64,000 bases of DNA from Epiperipatus broadwayi (Eukaryota > Onychophora > Udeonychophora > Euonychophora > Peripatidae): contig JAQFVV010012405.1 of NCBI GenBank assembly GCA_028023455.1, forward strand, positions 6,287,334 to 6,351,333, in the 5' to 3' direction. A program made the position numbers and the translations under genes. This document shows, piece by piece, positions 24,291 through 37,968 of the stretch (position 1 is the stretch's first letter; the number at the start of each line of letters is the position of its first letter). Under the pieces are notes generated by a model. The model was not told where the DNA came from and did not search any database. It worked only from the letters and a program-made list of their open reading frames with translations.

Positions 24291-26125
24291 ATTGCTTTGG
24301 AAATCTGGGGGAGAAAACACTAATGGTATCAATTTCGAATTCAGGTATAGGCATAATTTGCGAATGAGCTACCAATGCACATTGGGAATCTTTACCTATA
24401 TATATACGTATGTAAATTTGTTTTCAAATATTTATTATATAGATATACATTTATATGTATTTGCACTACTGTGTTATGCAATGCTAGAAGGGATACTTAT
24501 CACGAAGCTATCTTATATATTTATTGTTTGACTGACTTAGTGTACAACGGAGTTTGTGTATATATATATATATTGTGTAACAGTTGACAATATCTATATA
24601 AAAGCTACAATTTATACTAATGGTCAAGAAATCAGCTAACACGGGCTAAGCACTATTTCATTCAGTTGAGCAAATCGAGATTTTTCTTTTCTTTTCTCAC
24701 CCGGAAATTGATCTCTGTATAATTAAGATTTTGACTCTATTTTTCTCATCATTCATCTAAACTAATCTGGGTGATAATAATTTTAAAGTTTATATACAAA
24801 ATTGCCTTTTTTGGAATATTGTTTCTATTTCGAAACTATTTTCAATTATTGTGAAGGTCTGTATTTATATTCTATTCTAATGCTTACTATATACCTTTGT
24901 CTAATTTTTAATTTAAAAACAAAGATAATATTGTTATTTTCATCAGCTGGAGATGATTTTTATCCATAAATGAGAAAGCGATTTATAATTAATTATGCCA
25001 AACACAGAATTTGTTTTTGGTTTGAGGATAAAGAATCATTGATTAAATTATTAGGAATTGTTTAATATTTTATTCTTTTTTCTCCGCATTTAAAAGAATA
25101 TATTTATAATAATCTAAGATTTATTTGTTACTACATTTCTTTATTCAATTTTATTAGTATTATTTATTTGCTTAAAAGAAATGATGTTAATTTACTTGTA
25201 AAACAAAGAATACAAAAATGCGTTAACTTAATTTGTCAGCGTGTAGAAAGTTAATTTCTGGCTGATAGTTAGAAAAGCATCTCTCGCTCTTTCATACACA
25301 CACAAAAGATGATATATATTACTATTGATAATTTTATCCTTTAAAATTGGTTGATCACTTGTTATGGTTCACTCTTCATCAAAAGTAATGATGTCTTATG
25401 CATCAGTTTTTCTTTGTTTTCTGTATCACAGTGGAATGGTTATTAAAGGCATTTTAATCCTAGCTCTTTGTTTTATTTGCCACTCATGATAATGGTCAGT
25501 CAATAGTGGCTTTATCTTTACTAGTGCTTTGACAGGACAGATTTTGCCTCTGGGATATCCAAGTTGGTAAGAATATTTAGAACCAATGATAAAGACAATC
25601 GGAGCATTCATAATTCAAACTTTTCTTTTAGTAAATCTTATATTTCACTTCATGCATATAAGTATGTATTGAAACAGTGTTTGTATTGAAGTAAATTAAT
25701 ATATAGAACATACCAACAATCTTTACTTATATTTTTAATATCAGTAACAAAAAATATAATAATGTAAAAAAGACTATAACTTTATATATATATTTAAATT
25801 TCTATCCAAGAAAGTTGGTTATAATACACTTTTGATTTAATTCAGTTTTTATAATTAAAAAATAAATTACCCATTTTCATTTACTTTACAATTTTTTTTT
25901 TTTACTCTTTATTGAATCAAACAAATCAATATTATAAACAGTAAAATATATTTCTAGTATTTTAATTATTTTATTTAAATTTTCAAAGGCTAAAATAAAA
26001 ACAAAATATTTAATACAAATATATTATATATGTCTGGAAAGAATGGGAACATTTTTTTTTATATATTTCACAATAACATATATACTGGCATCCACTTTCA
26101 CTCCATCATTTTATAACTGAATCCA

Positions 26126-26172
26126 GATGTGATTATGAGAGTAATGTAACTCTCGAAAACGCTCAGCATTAT
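26126..26172 (+). ncRNA. Decayed hammerhead-like hairpin
   Basis: A six-pair stem GAGAGT / ACTCTC with loop AATGTA is followed directly by GAAAAC and preceded by GTGATTAT, which looks like a mutated CTGATGA core. Downstream (aataaacttcggttcagc) resembles a repeat tail. Only the stem II plus GAA half is convincing. Confidence 0.3.
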
Positions 26173-28244
26173 TTAGATATTTCAATTATAAAGAATAAAC
26201 TTCGGTTCAGCTGCGTATTAGCGCATATATTAACCCATGTTACATATTATTAACCTGTCAAAATAAACAGTGGAGAAAAGCAATACATATTAAAAATATT
26301 TCCCTTATTTTTAAATATATACATTCCTTCTAAGCTATGTTTTTTTTTTTATTATGTTGTTTGTTTTTGATATGGTGGCAATATATAATACTTCAAAAAA
26401 AGTTTTATTTTTAATTTTTTCAAACATTTTATTGCATATTTGTATTAATATTTCGTTTTATTTAATCCTTGAAAAAGTTCATAGTAAATGGTTGAAATAT
26501 TGGGTTATTCTTTAATGTCATAATATTAATTTGTTTGATTCAGTAAAAAGTAACAAGTTTTTTTTAAAAAAAGAAAGCAAAGATTGGTGCTTTCGATTTT
26601 ATCATAATCAAATAGGTAGGATGTAGACTCTGTAAAAAGCGATCTTGGTAACTGAACAAAGTAGTTATGATTGAGAGTATTTCTTAGTTAATTTTTTGTT
26701 CATTTAAAAACTGTAACAGATAAGTGATCACTTGTATTTAGAAATTAGTATTGATTAAAAAAAGAAGAAGTCTTTAAAAGTTTCTTATCCAGTAGTGTCG
26801 ATTAAAGGCTATTATCTAATGGCTTGTACATTTCAAATGATGAATAATCATACTTCAACTTAAACGTTTAAAATTATAATATATGAAATATATGCAGTTG
26901 ATATTAGGCTTAAAATATATACTATGTATATAAACACATACACCACTGTAATCAATTTGTCATCATCATCATCATTATTATATATTAATACAATTACTGA
27001 AATCTTGAAGTAAAAACATATTCCTAAAAATTTGGGGCCTCAATTTAATGTAGAGTCAAAAACATTAATCTCATCCATTATTGCACAAAATCCACCACAG
27101 TTTGTTGGGTGTTTTTATTACCACCCTTGTTCTTTATAATCATCATATGAATTTTAATTTTAAAGGTAAAACTTATGTACACCCAAACTTGCTTTTCACC
27201 TTGCACAGCCAGCTAGGTCATGGGCAATTGCCACTATCATTTAACTTTTATTTTAGGTGGCAGCATAACGAGTTGAAGGGCTAAAAGTTTCTGATCCTAG
27301 CTCAATCTGTTATATTGATACTCAAACATCATATTACCCCACAAGCAATCAAACATTTGATGATTTATTATGAATCATGAGAACTCTGTAACTTGGCAGG
27401 TCTTATTGTAACAAGGTTCATAATTAATGTTTGAGATTTTTACTTAAAAAATGTAATTTTTTATGCCACCCAAAGCTACCTATTTCCTATTATCTATCTT
27501 TAAACCATCCTTTGTAGAATTCAGTCATTATCAATACTTATTGATCATCAATAAATATTCTAAAAGTAAAATTCAAACAATTAATAATAGCATTTTCCTG
27601 CTTGAAGCAGTTTTCTAATGCATAGGTAAAGTATATATCTTTAATGTAGATTGTGATAATTAAATTTTGGACAACTCACTGTAAACATGGAACTTTATTC
27701 CACTTAATAAAAGATAGTTTTATCTTAAAACTGGTAGTGGAATTTTTCATTTTTACCTGTCAGCAAAATTACATAATGTTTGAGATATTAAAAAAAAATT
27801 GCTTCTGAAATGTCATGAAGTGAGTCATGTGATATTTCAAGATTTTGTTTTTATCAGTGCATTTGCCATTTGAAATGTGCATCCTAGCACAGTCAACTAC
27901 TTGGTCACCACCTTGTGTGAGAGGAGTAATAGAAAAACATCAAATCAACACAGGTATAGACATTTAGGTGTTTGCTACTTCTAACTCATCTTATTAGCAA
28001 AGACTTAAAATGCATGTATGGTGAGAAAGGATGATATTTCATGCTACAAAAGTGGTTTAATTGGTACAAAATAGAGTTGAGATAAAGCATTCACTCATAA
28101 AAACAAAAAAACATAAAAATATCTCTGCATTGCAATGATTATTTATCTCTCAAGGTACTGAGCATAGATAAAAAGTTAGTCCATTCTTTGTGAGAGGTTA
28201 GACTACTGGAATAGAATTAAGCTATCATTATGGGCATGTAGATT

Positions 28245-28333
28245 TAGGTATTTGATATATATATATATATTAGAATGAAAGTTGCTATATATAGGTATTT
28301 GATATATATATATATATTAGAATGAAAGTTGCT
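28245..28333. repeat. 47-bp tandem duplication with TA core
   Basis: Two copies start at 28245 and 28292, each with taggtatttga, a TA run, then ttagaatgaaagttgct. They are essentially identical, so the duplication is recent. Confidence 0.85.
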
Positions 28334-29139
28334 TCCAAAATACATACATAGTAAGAGAGAGTATTCTAAGATTCTGTGTAGGGTGGATGGTTACATTATA
28401 ATAAAGTTGTTGTGGTGAGAGATACGCTGCTAAAAACTAAAAAAATTAAAATTTCTCATATATTTAAAACAGGTTATTGAGACCATCATATGATAATCCT
28501 AGATAAAAGAATTTTAAACAACCTAAAAAAAGTTAATCACATTATTGCAAATCTTTAAAGAAGTTCTAATCTAACAGTGTAATTATTCACACATGTAGCC
28601 ATGTGTTATTAGATGAAGTTTCACTCAAGTTCCTAAAGCTTATGCATCCATGAGAACTGTTGCAGCAACATCTAATATCATAGTACTGAGAATGTATTTA
28701 TAGTTATATAGAGATGCAGGTTAAAGAAGGTTGCCTTGCCAACAGATTGAGATTGTTAATTGCTATTGTTATTGGTAGGTATTGTTTAAGAATTGACTGC
28801 TTTTATATATTTACATTGCACCAATGATTTATTACTGTAATAGATAATTGTGTACATACTCTGGTTGAATATATTTTATTTATTTCCAGCAGTTAGTTAT
28901 ACTTATGTTAGTGCATCTTTTACTTTAGTGCAATCCTACCACAATTATCTATCAGCCCAGAAGTCAGATCAATCTCTACCACATATTTGATGCATTTTTT
29001 GAAACACCCAGTTCACTTTTTTTCCCAAGTGAACAAAATACATATAGCTCATATGTATATACATTAATTATTATTTTTCAGATGTACTTAACTTCATATA
29101 TATTATTTATTTCAAATGTCTATTTTGTCACAAGACCAA

Positions 29140-29232
29140 AGTCACAAAAAAGATAAATGATTCTCAATATGTGCATTTCATGCTGAACCAACACCCATCA
29201 GTTGTTCCAGACCACAATAATTTGTTCAGTAT
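29140..29232 (-). mobile_element. Family C fragment
   Basis: It holds agataaatgattctcaat, catttcatgctgaaccaaca, cccatcagttgttccagacc, the same order as the left arms of C1, C2 and C4. It is a half copy without its mirror arm. Confidence 0.55.
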
Positions 29233-30182
29233 ATATATAGGTAGCAAATTACTATAGTTTAATTGACAAGGTTCAATTTTCTGCACTCACAACTTTGATA
29301 TCAACTACTTTATACAAATATATTAATAACTTTTACTAATCATTCATCATTCTAGAGATTATCTTTAGTCTGCATATAGTCTTTAATTCTCAATTAATAA
29401 TATGTTGTGATCTTATAGAGATATCAATACGTGAGTTTCCTTGCCCATGTTGTCAGTTTTGATAACTTTCACTGCACCAGTGTCATACAAGACAGATAAT
29501 TAATTAGCTTGAAAAGCAATAATATTCTACAAATTTATTATCCTTAAGAAAAAAAGTGAAATCTCTTTGAAATATCAGATGAACAATCTTTCAGTAGACC
29601 CAATGCTCTATATATGCTCTTCCAAAGACTTTTAAATTCATTAAGTAACCATGAAAACATTCATCACAATCTGCATTTTGTTATAATTAGATTTGAATAA
29701 CAAGTTATTAAACACAAAATAGAACATAGGAAATATTAAATGTTATGTAATTCCTTATTTGCAAAAATAATGTCCTTTAGGATTGCGTATAGGGTGATAA
29801 TAAATTATAATCATAATAAGGTTTTATTTAATTTTCACATCACAATAGCCTTTTTGTTATTTCATTGTATGCAATCGATATATCCTGCAAGCTTTGGTGC
29901 AGTAATGAAATATAAGATTCTAAAAACACAATATCTATAGATTACAGTTCAACTATATGCTCAAATTTTTATAAACTCTTGAACTATAAACCATTTAATT
30001 ATTTATTTATTTACCCAAAATATGCTGTACCATGAGAGGATATTTTTGTTTTACATCTACCCTAGAAATGCTATTTGATATCTCTCCTACTCCAATATTT
30101 TGTTTAATATTTCTTATTCTCTTTTATTACATAAAAAAATTATTCATTTTGACTGTAATAAAATGACTTATTTTCAAATCCT

Positions 30183-30260
30183 GGTTTGGGGCAGATGGTA
30201 GAGCGACTGACTTGGTATTGGGAGATCCCAGGATTAATTCTGGCACTTGAACTTAGGAAC
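30183..30260 (+). repeat. tRNA-like SINE head
   Basis: The order gcagatggtagagcgactg (A-box region), then an anticodon-arm-like segment, then ggattaattctgg (decayed B box) has tRNA spacing. Stems are imperfect and no CCA or acceptor closure is seen, so it is a tRNA-derived repeat and not a working gene. Confidence 0.5.
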
Positions 30261-30299
30261 TCCCCAGCAATAAAAGCGGTATGTGTTGTTGTTTGTTTT

Positions 30300-31085
30300 T
30301 TTTAAATTCAAATACGTATTTCTTTTCTTATTATTTTTTTTGTAAAATTTTATTAATTTAATATAATAAATGAGCATAAGAACGAAGTTATACATATTTT
30401 ATATTTAAATGAAACGTATTATATTTTTAAAAAAAAAAAAAATGAAAATACAGGAATAATAAAAAATTCAAACAGCTATCGGATAGATTTTGTAACGAGC
30501 GCAGTGAGTTTTGGCAGTATCTCAATTTATTTCAATTTTCAACTATCTGCGCTTCTGCAAATTAAAATATTATTTACTTTTGTTAATTAAACTCATTCTT
30601 TTATTAACATAAAAGTTTCAAGGCTGGTCATTCATTATTAAAAAAGTACAAATATATAAATGTAATGTTTAAATGTTATCTTTTGGATAAAAATTATGAA
30701 TATGTTTATATATATTGTCTAAAGAGGTCATGTGACATCTGACTTTATTTCTTTGTAAGTTCATATATATATATAATATTTATTCTATAAAACTTTAATA
30801 CTGTTTAATTTATTTCAACTAATAAAATGACTATTTAACTTGAAATTTTATACAAATTGGTCATAAGTCACTTTTGTTTAATTTAGAAAAGTTTTTCCAT
30901 AATAAAAATTGAACAGTTTATTTGGATTTCATGAGAAGTTTGAGCACTGGAAATGACAGCAGGAAATATTTAGTGGAAACAATGCAAAAAAAAATGTTTT
31001 ATTGTGATGCAGAATATTCAAATTTTGGTTGTAAATAATTTAAATTGGCAGATCAGTTCTGAAAATTCTTTATGCTCATCTAATA
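30300..31085. other. AT-rich DNA, nothing recognised
   Basis: Homopolymer and TA runs (30429-30442, 30766-30775). A short piece at 30930-30985 (gagcactggaaatgacagc) resembles the body of SINE family S. Confidence 0.5.
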
Positions 31086-31092
31086 AATAACT

Positions 31093-31260
31093 TAGAGATT
31101 GTAAAAGACCCAGAAAGAGACCACATGTGAGATGGATGGATGAAAAAAGAAAGTGTGCAGGGGTGATGTGGAGAACAGAAGCTAAAGATCGGAGAAGATG
31201 GATTAAACTTGGAGAGACCTTCATCCTGTAGTGGATTGATAATGGTTGATGATGATGAGT
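31093..31260 (+). mobile_element. RTE LINE, 5'-truncated 3' end copy
   Basis: Begins agagattgtaaaagaccc and runs to the final gataatggttgatgatgat, nearly identical to 37789-37955 of the long RTE copy (a handful of substitutions over about 165 bp). The 5' truncation is typical of LINE insertion. Near-identity implies recent family activity. Confidence 0.85.
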
Positions 31261-31696
31261 GAGTCTAATTTTTCCCACTTTTAAAATCAGGTAAGACAAC
31301 TAAAAGCTAGCAAAAACACATGGACTTTCTTAACCTTAAACTATGGTTTCATAAGCAGTGTGTTTCATTTTAGCCCAGAGCCATCTACTATAAGTTTCAG
31401 AAATCAATGGATACTAGATGTTAGTGTTATTGCATCGACATTCCTAAAGTGATTTCTGGCTTTTGCCTTTATCTGTGTGAATTTCAAATTCAAAACAGAA
31501 TAAATGCATTTATGAATCTAGTAGCCATATATAAACTCTTATATGAACAAACTAATATCTTGCAATTTAAAAAAAAAAGTTATGTATTCAAAGCAACTCA
31601 TTTGCATAGTTATATAGATTTGACATCAAGTCCATAACTATATATTTTATTTGAATACAAGTATAATGTATATACTTAAGCTTTAGATGCAATTCG

Positions 31697-32001
31697 AGGA
31701 TATTTGAACACAGACTTTCAAGCACTTTTCAGTCATCTACTCCATCTTATATAACCAATGCACATGACCACATATATGTGAAAAAAATAAATAATCTCCA
31801 GTATATGTGTTTGATGCTAAACCAGCACTCGTGAGTACGTCCAGATTATCATCTCCCAACTGATGAATGCTGGTTCAGTATGAAATATGAATATTGGAGA
31901 ATATTTATCTTTGTCACATGTATGTGGTCATGTGTATCAGTTATATAAGATGGAGTGAATGATTGAAGAGAGCTTGAAAATCTGTGTTCAAATCCTCTTT
32001 A
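31697..32001. mobile_element. Palindromic element, family C, copy C1
   Basis: The left arm (gaggatatttgaacacagac, then catgaccacatatatgtg) is answered on the right by catgtatgtggtcatgtg and tctgtgttcaaatcctc. The arm ends resemble a tRNA B box (GTGTTCAAATCC), so the arms may be tRNA-derived SINE copies in head-to-head arrangement. The right arm holds a hammerhead-like core, CTGATGA at 31860. Confidence 0.65.
31856..31896 (+). ncRNA. Hammerhead-like core in C1
   Basis: CCAA, CTGATGA, then a stem II ATGCTG / GTT / CAGTAT, then GAA, a short AT / AT stem III, A17 and TTGG, which pairs with CCAA. Stem II is better here than in families B and D, but stem III is only two pairs. Low confidence. Confidence 0.3.
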
Positions 32002-34675
32002 ATTACAACTATATTTAAATAACTGTTTTAAGCTCAATATAAGCTCTTCTCCTTTTTGGCTAGGAATAGTAATACCAACAAACTATTTTGATGGTCTCTG
32101 CTTGCTCTTAATATACGCTTTTAAAAACAATTCTTTTCACATTCCAGAGCCGTTTTCTATAATACTGAGTAATCAATGAGCATTGGATGATAATGCTATA
32201 TAATCACATCCTAAATGAAGTGTAATGAGAACTGCTTTTGGGATAAACTAAAAGCTATTTTTTTACTTATTACATACAAATACTTAGCAGAAAATAAATC
32301 AATATAATTAATGCCTAAATGAATAAAATAATTGAATGGTTTATAGTTCAGAAGTTCATAAAAAAAGTGTAAGCACTGGAAATAACCGAGCTGGGCTGTG
32401 TTTGGTGGATCTAGAATTCTAGAATCCAATGGACCAAAACAGTTTAAAGTTTATATATGGATTAAGAATGATATGATAATCTCTTGCTTAATAAATAATT
32501 ACTAATAGGGATTAAAATCAATAAGTCATTATTAATATATTCATTCAAAGTGAATAGTGTCAAAGGTAATTTGCCACTTGTAAATCAAATTATGATAATT
32601 TGGATTAAATAAAGTCCATCTACATATTCTACATGAAAGAATATGTACATAATCATATCGTTAGTTGCTTGGACTGTCATATGATACTTAAACATTCAAG
32701 TGGCTCTTAAACATAACAGCTTCATTTACATAATCACTGTCATTCTTTTTTTTTTTACTTTATTTGGCTGAGAATTTATTTAGAAACTTTGACTTTTGAA
32801 TTCCTCACTTGACTATTGTTCCAAACTTTTTGGAACAATAAAGATCTGGTAGGTATCATCAAACTTATGAAGAATAGAAAAGATGCAAAAAGTTTTGGAA
32901 TCATTATGGATATTTGAAAAAAAAAACAGAGTACAGAAATGGGAATATAATTGTTAAAGATATTCATAATTATCAGATAACTGGAGGGGAGAAGTTGTTG
33001 TAATGACAATGATAGGTAGAGGGGGAGAGAGAGAGAACCTAGGGAATTACAGTTTATTTAGTGTTTCATTAGTTATATACAATATATTTATTAAGGTTAT
33101 TACAAATTGCTTACAAAAATATTGAATTCATAAAAGCTAAAGAAACAAGCTAAATTTAACACACTGGAATATACCAAGCACTAAAGAAAGATATAGGAAA
33201 GGTGAAAGAGTGTGAATTGTTCTTTCACATTGAGTTTGTAGATTACAAATTCAATACAAAATCTTTCTCCTGTGATTAAGTGCTGAAATAAATTAACACA
33301 AATCCAATGAATAATATTTATTAGAATCCTACAGCAGTGTCTTAATTGTATAATAATGCAAATAAAATTAACATTGGTAAGGAAATAAGGTGTTAATATC
33401 TTGATAGAATCTCAACAACTTTACATTGTTTCAAAATATTTCTAACTACAAGATCTTAACATTAACTAATTGTATTTCAGAAGATTTTGTGAATGTTAGT
33501 GTTTAATAAAAATTGTGGATTTAATTAGTGAAGAGTTTAACAGCTTCACACTCTCAAATAAAAATGTTTTAGATTTGTCTATATAATTAGTGGTCGCTCT
33601 TGTCTTTATAAATTCATAATATTGTGTGAAGATTTGCAGAAGTCCCTCTAGTGGAAAATTGAACACTCAAGGTTCATAGTATTAAAGTTATAGCCTTAAA
33701 TATATATGTATTTACGTGCTGACCATGCGCTTAATAAATGAATATTTACAACTTTTACAAGATATTTTATAAAAGTTTTATGGAAAGTATATTATAGACT
33801 AAATAGGAAAGAAATTAGATTAAAATAAATGATGATAACTCATATTGTCTGGAGTATTCAGATGGTGTGATCATTTTGTAAATAATCATTCTAAACTGCA
33901 GGAAATTTTACAAGGGTTATTAAATAAAAGCAAAAAAGAAAGGTCTATAGATAAATAAATGCTGTAGCCCTGGAATTTCTAGATCAGGGTTGCAAATATC
34001 ATACTCACATATAAAAATTTCTTGCATATACATAGAGGAATTGACTAAAATTATGTCTTGAAGTGCTTTACAATTAATTGAGAGCTGATTTTAGAAGTTT
34101 TCAGAGCTCAAACACTCTATTAGTAATAGAAGGCAGTAAAAAAATAAACACACATGTAATTACAGTGATTGGAAATGGATTGTAATGACTTAAAAATACT
34201 GAAGCATGTTATAAAAAATTAAATAACATTAATATTGGTCAATAGCTGTGTATATGTCATGGATGCTTTTATCTGCTTACAATTGGAAGATTGGAGACAT
34301 TTAAAATGAAAGATTGGAAAAGAACAGAAAGGTTAGTTGGATAGAAAGAAAACTGAATGATCAAGTCCTGAAGGCTCTGAAGAAATTAAGATCATGAAAT
34401 TCACACAGTTGACAATTATCTTTGATGATAAATTGGATATGGAAACAGATATTTAAGGTTATCTAAACTGAAAATGTTGGCTGAAGATCAACGGTACTTA
34501 TTCCAAAACTAAGTGAATGGTTGATTAACTGAAAAATATAAAACCTCATTGAAAGAATTTGGTGATAGTTTTATTAAAAATTATTTTATATATACATTTA
34601 AAAAAAAGAGAATATATGCTGTAAAGATTAATGTTTACTGGGTTCTTAATTAAAAGGGGCATATAATAAAAGGAG
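32002..34675. other. AT-rich DNA, no genes
   Basis: Contains a SINE family S body at about 32330-32430 (agttcataaaaaaagtg, gagctgggctgtgtttggtg) and a GA run near 33018-33035. No other feature recognised. Confidence 0.55.
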
Positions 34676-34987
34676 TTTTGCTATTAACTGAAAGGAGACC
34701 CTTTGATTCCTCTTGGAGGCCTTAAAGGAACCGAGCAGGGCAAATTCCTAATGTCCACTCCATACGTTCTTGTCGTTGCAGCTGTTATTACTATGTGATT
34801 ATTCATATAGTATACGAACATGGATGGGCTGCTCACCAACATGCATTAGCCAGCATGGTGAGTTTATTGGCTTTTTACCTCTGAGTTTAAGATCAAGAAA
34901 CACCATGGTCTTTCTTCTCAGTGCCTGATAAGGCAGAATGAATGTTTGTGTAAATGATAAATATTTTCCCAATACATATATACAATT

Positions 34988-35587
34988 ATGACAGACAAAA
35001 ATAAAGCATGGCCCTTATTCCCAGGAGGCTGTAAAGTCACCAACCAAGGCAGCGGTTGGTGGCCGAAGGCGGAGGGTGCTAAGAATCCCCTGATTGCGGA
35101 CCCAGGCTGCCATTTGATGATGACTTTTTATTTAGGTACTTACAACTGCAGATCACTTTCAAGTGAAGGAAGATTGCAAGAATTAGAAGAAGAACTCTCT
35201 TATATTAAATGGGACATTATTGGACTTTGTGAAGTTAGAAGAAAAGGTGAAGAGACAATTGATTTAAAAAGTGGACATATACTCTATTATAAAGGCACAA
35301 ATATTGGAAATACAAGTGGAGTAGGATTCATTATAAATAAAAAGTGGAAGAACAATATTGTGGAGATTGATGGTGTATCGGACAGAGTGGCAAGATTAGT
35401 TATACAACTTAATAGCAGATACCAAATGCAGATAATTCAGGTTTATGCCCCAACAAGTTCTCATAGTGATGAAGTAGTAGAAGATTTTTATATGGATGTA
35501 CAAAAGGCTTTTGATCAGAGTAAACACCATTTTAAAATTGTTATGGGAGACTTTAATGCTAGAATTGGTAAAAAAAATGAAAGATGA
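34988..35587 (+). pseudogene. RTE endonuclease domain, N-terminal part (frame 1)
   Basis: 199 codons, ending early through a frameshift. Endonuclease/exonuclease/phosphatase family signs: TYNCRSL at 51-57, GLCEVRRKGE at 79-88 (with the metal-binding Glu), GVGFIINKK at 111-119, RVARLVIQL near 133-141, QVYAPTSSHSDE at 151-162 and GDFNA at 187-191. In the family this domain nicks target DNA to prime reverse transcription. The first 44 residues are not domain-like and either the MTDK or the MMTF start may be used. The frame ends after a run of eight A (35570-35577), where a one-base change would join it to the next frame. The remaining endonuclease motifs lie in that next frame, so this copy is split. 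Confidence 0.85.
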
Positions 35588-37946
35588 AAGTGCTGTGGGT
35601 AATTTTGGTTATGGTAATAGAAATGAGAGAGGACATAGACTTGTGGAGTTTGCAGAAAAAGAAAAACTTTATATTATGAATTCTTTTTTTGAGAAAAATG
35701 TTAAAAGGAAATGGACATGGAAGCATCCAAATGAAGGTACAGCAGAATTGGATTATATTTTGACTAACAGGAAATACATATTTCAAGATTGTAATGTTCT
35801 TAATAAATTTAACACAGGAAGTGATCATCGATTAGTAAGGTGTAAGATACGTGTTAATGTAAAACTAGAGAGACAAAAATTATTAAGAAAAACAATATTT
35901 ACAGTTGATATTCCTAATCTTCAGAAACATTCTAATGAATTTAAATTAGAACTTACAAATCGGTTTCAAGTATTAGTAGATTTTGAACATGATTCAGATT
36001 TGAATGAAATTAATATGAAAATAACTGATACACTTTTGAAAACTGCAACAAAGATAGCTGGTAGAAAGAAACAGCAATTGACCAATAAAATTTCTACTGA
36101 GACTAGAGGATTTATGAAGAAAAGAAGGAATATGAAGATATACAAAAATGATGCATTAAAAAGAATTGAATATCTCGAATTTTGTAAAATGGTGCGGAAA
36201 AGAGTTGAAAATGATATAAGAAAGTATAACTGTGAACTAGCAAGGAAAGCTGTAGAAGAAAATAAAAGTCTTAAGAATGTAAAACAACATTTTGGTATTG
36301 GTAGGAAATTTATATCTGCAATAAGAAAAAAAGATGGAATTATTACTAAAAGGAGAGATGACATCATGAAATTGGTAGAAGATTTTTATCAAGAATTATA
36401 TAGTAATAAAGAACAAGTACCTCCTATATCTATTACATCTTCCAAATTGCCCAGAATTTTAAATGAAGAAGTGAGACATGCAATTAAATGTATGAAGAAA
36501 GGAAAGGCTCCAGGTAATGATGGAATTATAATTGATATATTAAAAGAAGCAGGTGAAGAAATAGAAAAATTTTTAGCAAAGTTATATACCAAATGTCTAA
36601 ATGATAAAGATGTACCGGATGATTGGAAGAATGCAGTAATAATATTAATATTTAAAAAAGGTGATAAAGAAGATATTAGAAATTACAGACCTATCAGCCT
36701 TTTATCAGTTTTATATAAAATTTTTACCAAGATAATTACTACTCGTCTACAGAGAACATTGGATTTCCACCAACCAAGAGAACAAGCCGGATTTAAAAGT
36801 GGTTTTAGTACAGTAGATCATATCCAGGTATTGAGAGAAGTTATAGAAAGGACAAATGAATATGAGTTGCCATTATGCTTAGGATTTGTAGATTATGAAA
36901 AGGCATTTGATTCTATAAACATTTCTTCAGTGATTAAAGCATTAGATCATCAAGGTATAGATCCAGGATATTGTCATATTTTAAAGAATATTTATAAAAA
37001 TGCAACAGCAACAATTAGATTACATAATGACACTGGGAAAGTCAACATTGAGAAAGGTGTAAGACAAGGTGACTCCATATCTCCAAAACTTTTTACAGCA
37101 GTGCTGCATGAAGTATTTTGTGGATTAAAATGGGAAACTAAAGGAGTGAAAGTAAATGGTGATTATTTAAGTCATTTAGATTTCGCAGATGATGTAGTTG
37201 TTTTTGCAAATAATGCTTCAGATCTGCAGGAAATGTTGCAGGAATTATCAGATGAAAGTAGGAAAGTAGGACTAAAGATAAATGTTAAAAAGACTAAAGT
37301 AATGTTTAATCGATTTGCTCAAAATATGAAAATAAAGATTGATTATGATGAATTAGAAGAAGTTAACAGTTACAAATACCTTGGTCAGATTATTAATACA
37401 GATGGAAACATAATGGAGGAAATTAATCATAGAATTAAACTTGGTTGGAGTGCTTTTGGTAGAAATAACTTGATACTAAAAGGAAATATGCCTATGTGTT
37501 TGAAAAGGAAGGTTTTTAACAAATGTGTTTTACCAGTTCTTACTTATGGATCTGAGACTTGGACACTTAATAGAAGAGCAATTCAGAGACTTCAGACCAC
37601 TCAAAGAAGTATGGAGAGATGTATGTTGGGAGTAACAAGAAGAGATCGTAAACGCAATGTATGGGTAAGAGAACAAACAGGTGTTACTGACCTCATTGAA
37701 AAAATTAAAAGATTGAAGTGGAGTTGGGCTGGACATATTGTTAGAAGAGATGATAATAGATGGACAATTGAAATTTTAAACTGGATTCCAAGAGATTGTA
37801 AAAGACCCAGAAAGAGACCACATGTGAGATGGATGGATGAAATAAGAAAGTGTGCAGGGGTGATGTGGAGAAGAGAAGCTAAAGATCGGAGAAGATGGAT
37901 TAAACTTGGAGAGACCTTCATCCTGCAGTGGATTGATAATGGTTGA
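35496..37946 (+). pseudogene. RTE endonuclease end plus reverse transcriptase (frame 2)
   Basis: 816 codons by longest reading, but the first 27 or so overlap the previous gene out of frame; homologous sequence starts at about residue 28. It carries the endonuclease end (GNRNERG at 40-46, DYILTN near 86, SDHRLV at 109-114) and then a complete reverse transcriptase: KGKAPGNDGI near 334, NYRPISLLS near 396, motif A FVDYEKAFDS near 464, GVRQGDSISP near 523, catalytic FADD near 562 and YKYLGQIINTDG near 625. The C-terminal third is basic (WSWAGHIVRRDDNRW; RPRKRPHVRWMDEIR), as in RTE-clade proteins. No stop interrupts it. It would be functional apart from the frameshift upstream, so the element was active recently. 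Confidence 0.9.
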
Positions 37947-37968
37947 TAATGATGATGATGATGATAAT
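37940..37968 (+). repeat. RTE 3' terminal short repeat
   Basis: Short tgatga/gataat repeats directly after the stop codon, the usual 3' end of RTE elements in place of poly(A). Confidence 0.75.

Larger units (their letters stand above)
24300..30180. other. AT-rich DNA, no genes; minor repeats
   Basis: No coding feature. Contains overlapping frames of 70-79 codons at 24292-24587 without domain signal, TA microsatellites, a hammerhead-like hairpin near 26.13 kb, a 47-bp duplication at 28245 and a family C fragment near 29.15 kb, listed separately. Confidence 0.55.

Noticed and set aside
24292-24587. Overlapping 70-79 codon frames rich in Tyr and Ile
   Set aside because: Their composition follows the TA-rich DNA, with no domain, and two frames overlap equally well.
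30490-30560. Second LTR start (tgtaacgagcgcag) resembling the 19.4 kb block
   Set aside because: Only about 14 bases match and no matching end or internal sequence follows.
31018-31299. 93-codon minus frame
   Set aside because: Antisense of the RTE 3' fragment at 31093-31260; the same peptide appears antisense to the long copy.
35559-37921. Minus-strand frames of 67-133 codons under the RTE
   Set aside because: They are antisense shadows of the RTE coding sequence, hydrophobic because the sense strand is lysine- and glutamate-rich.
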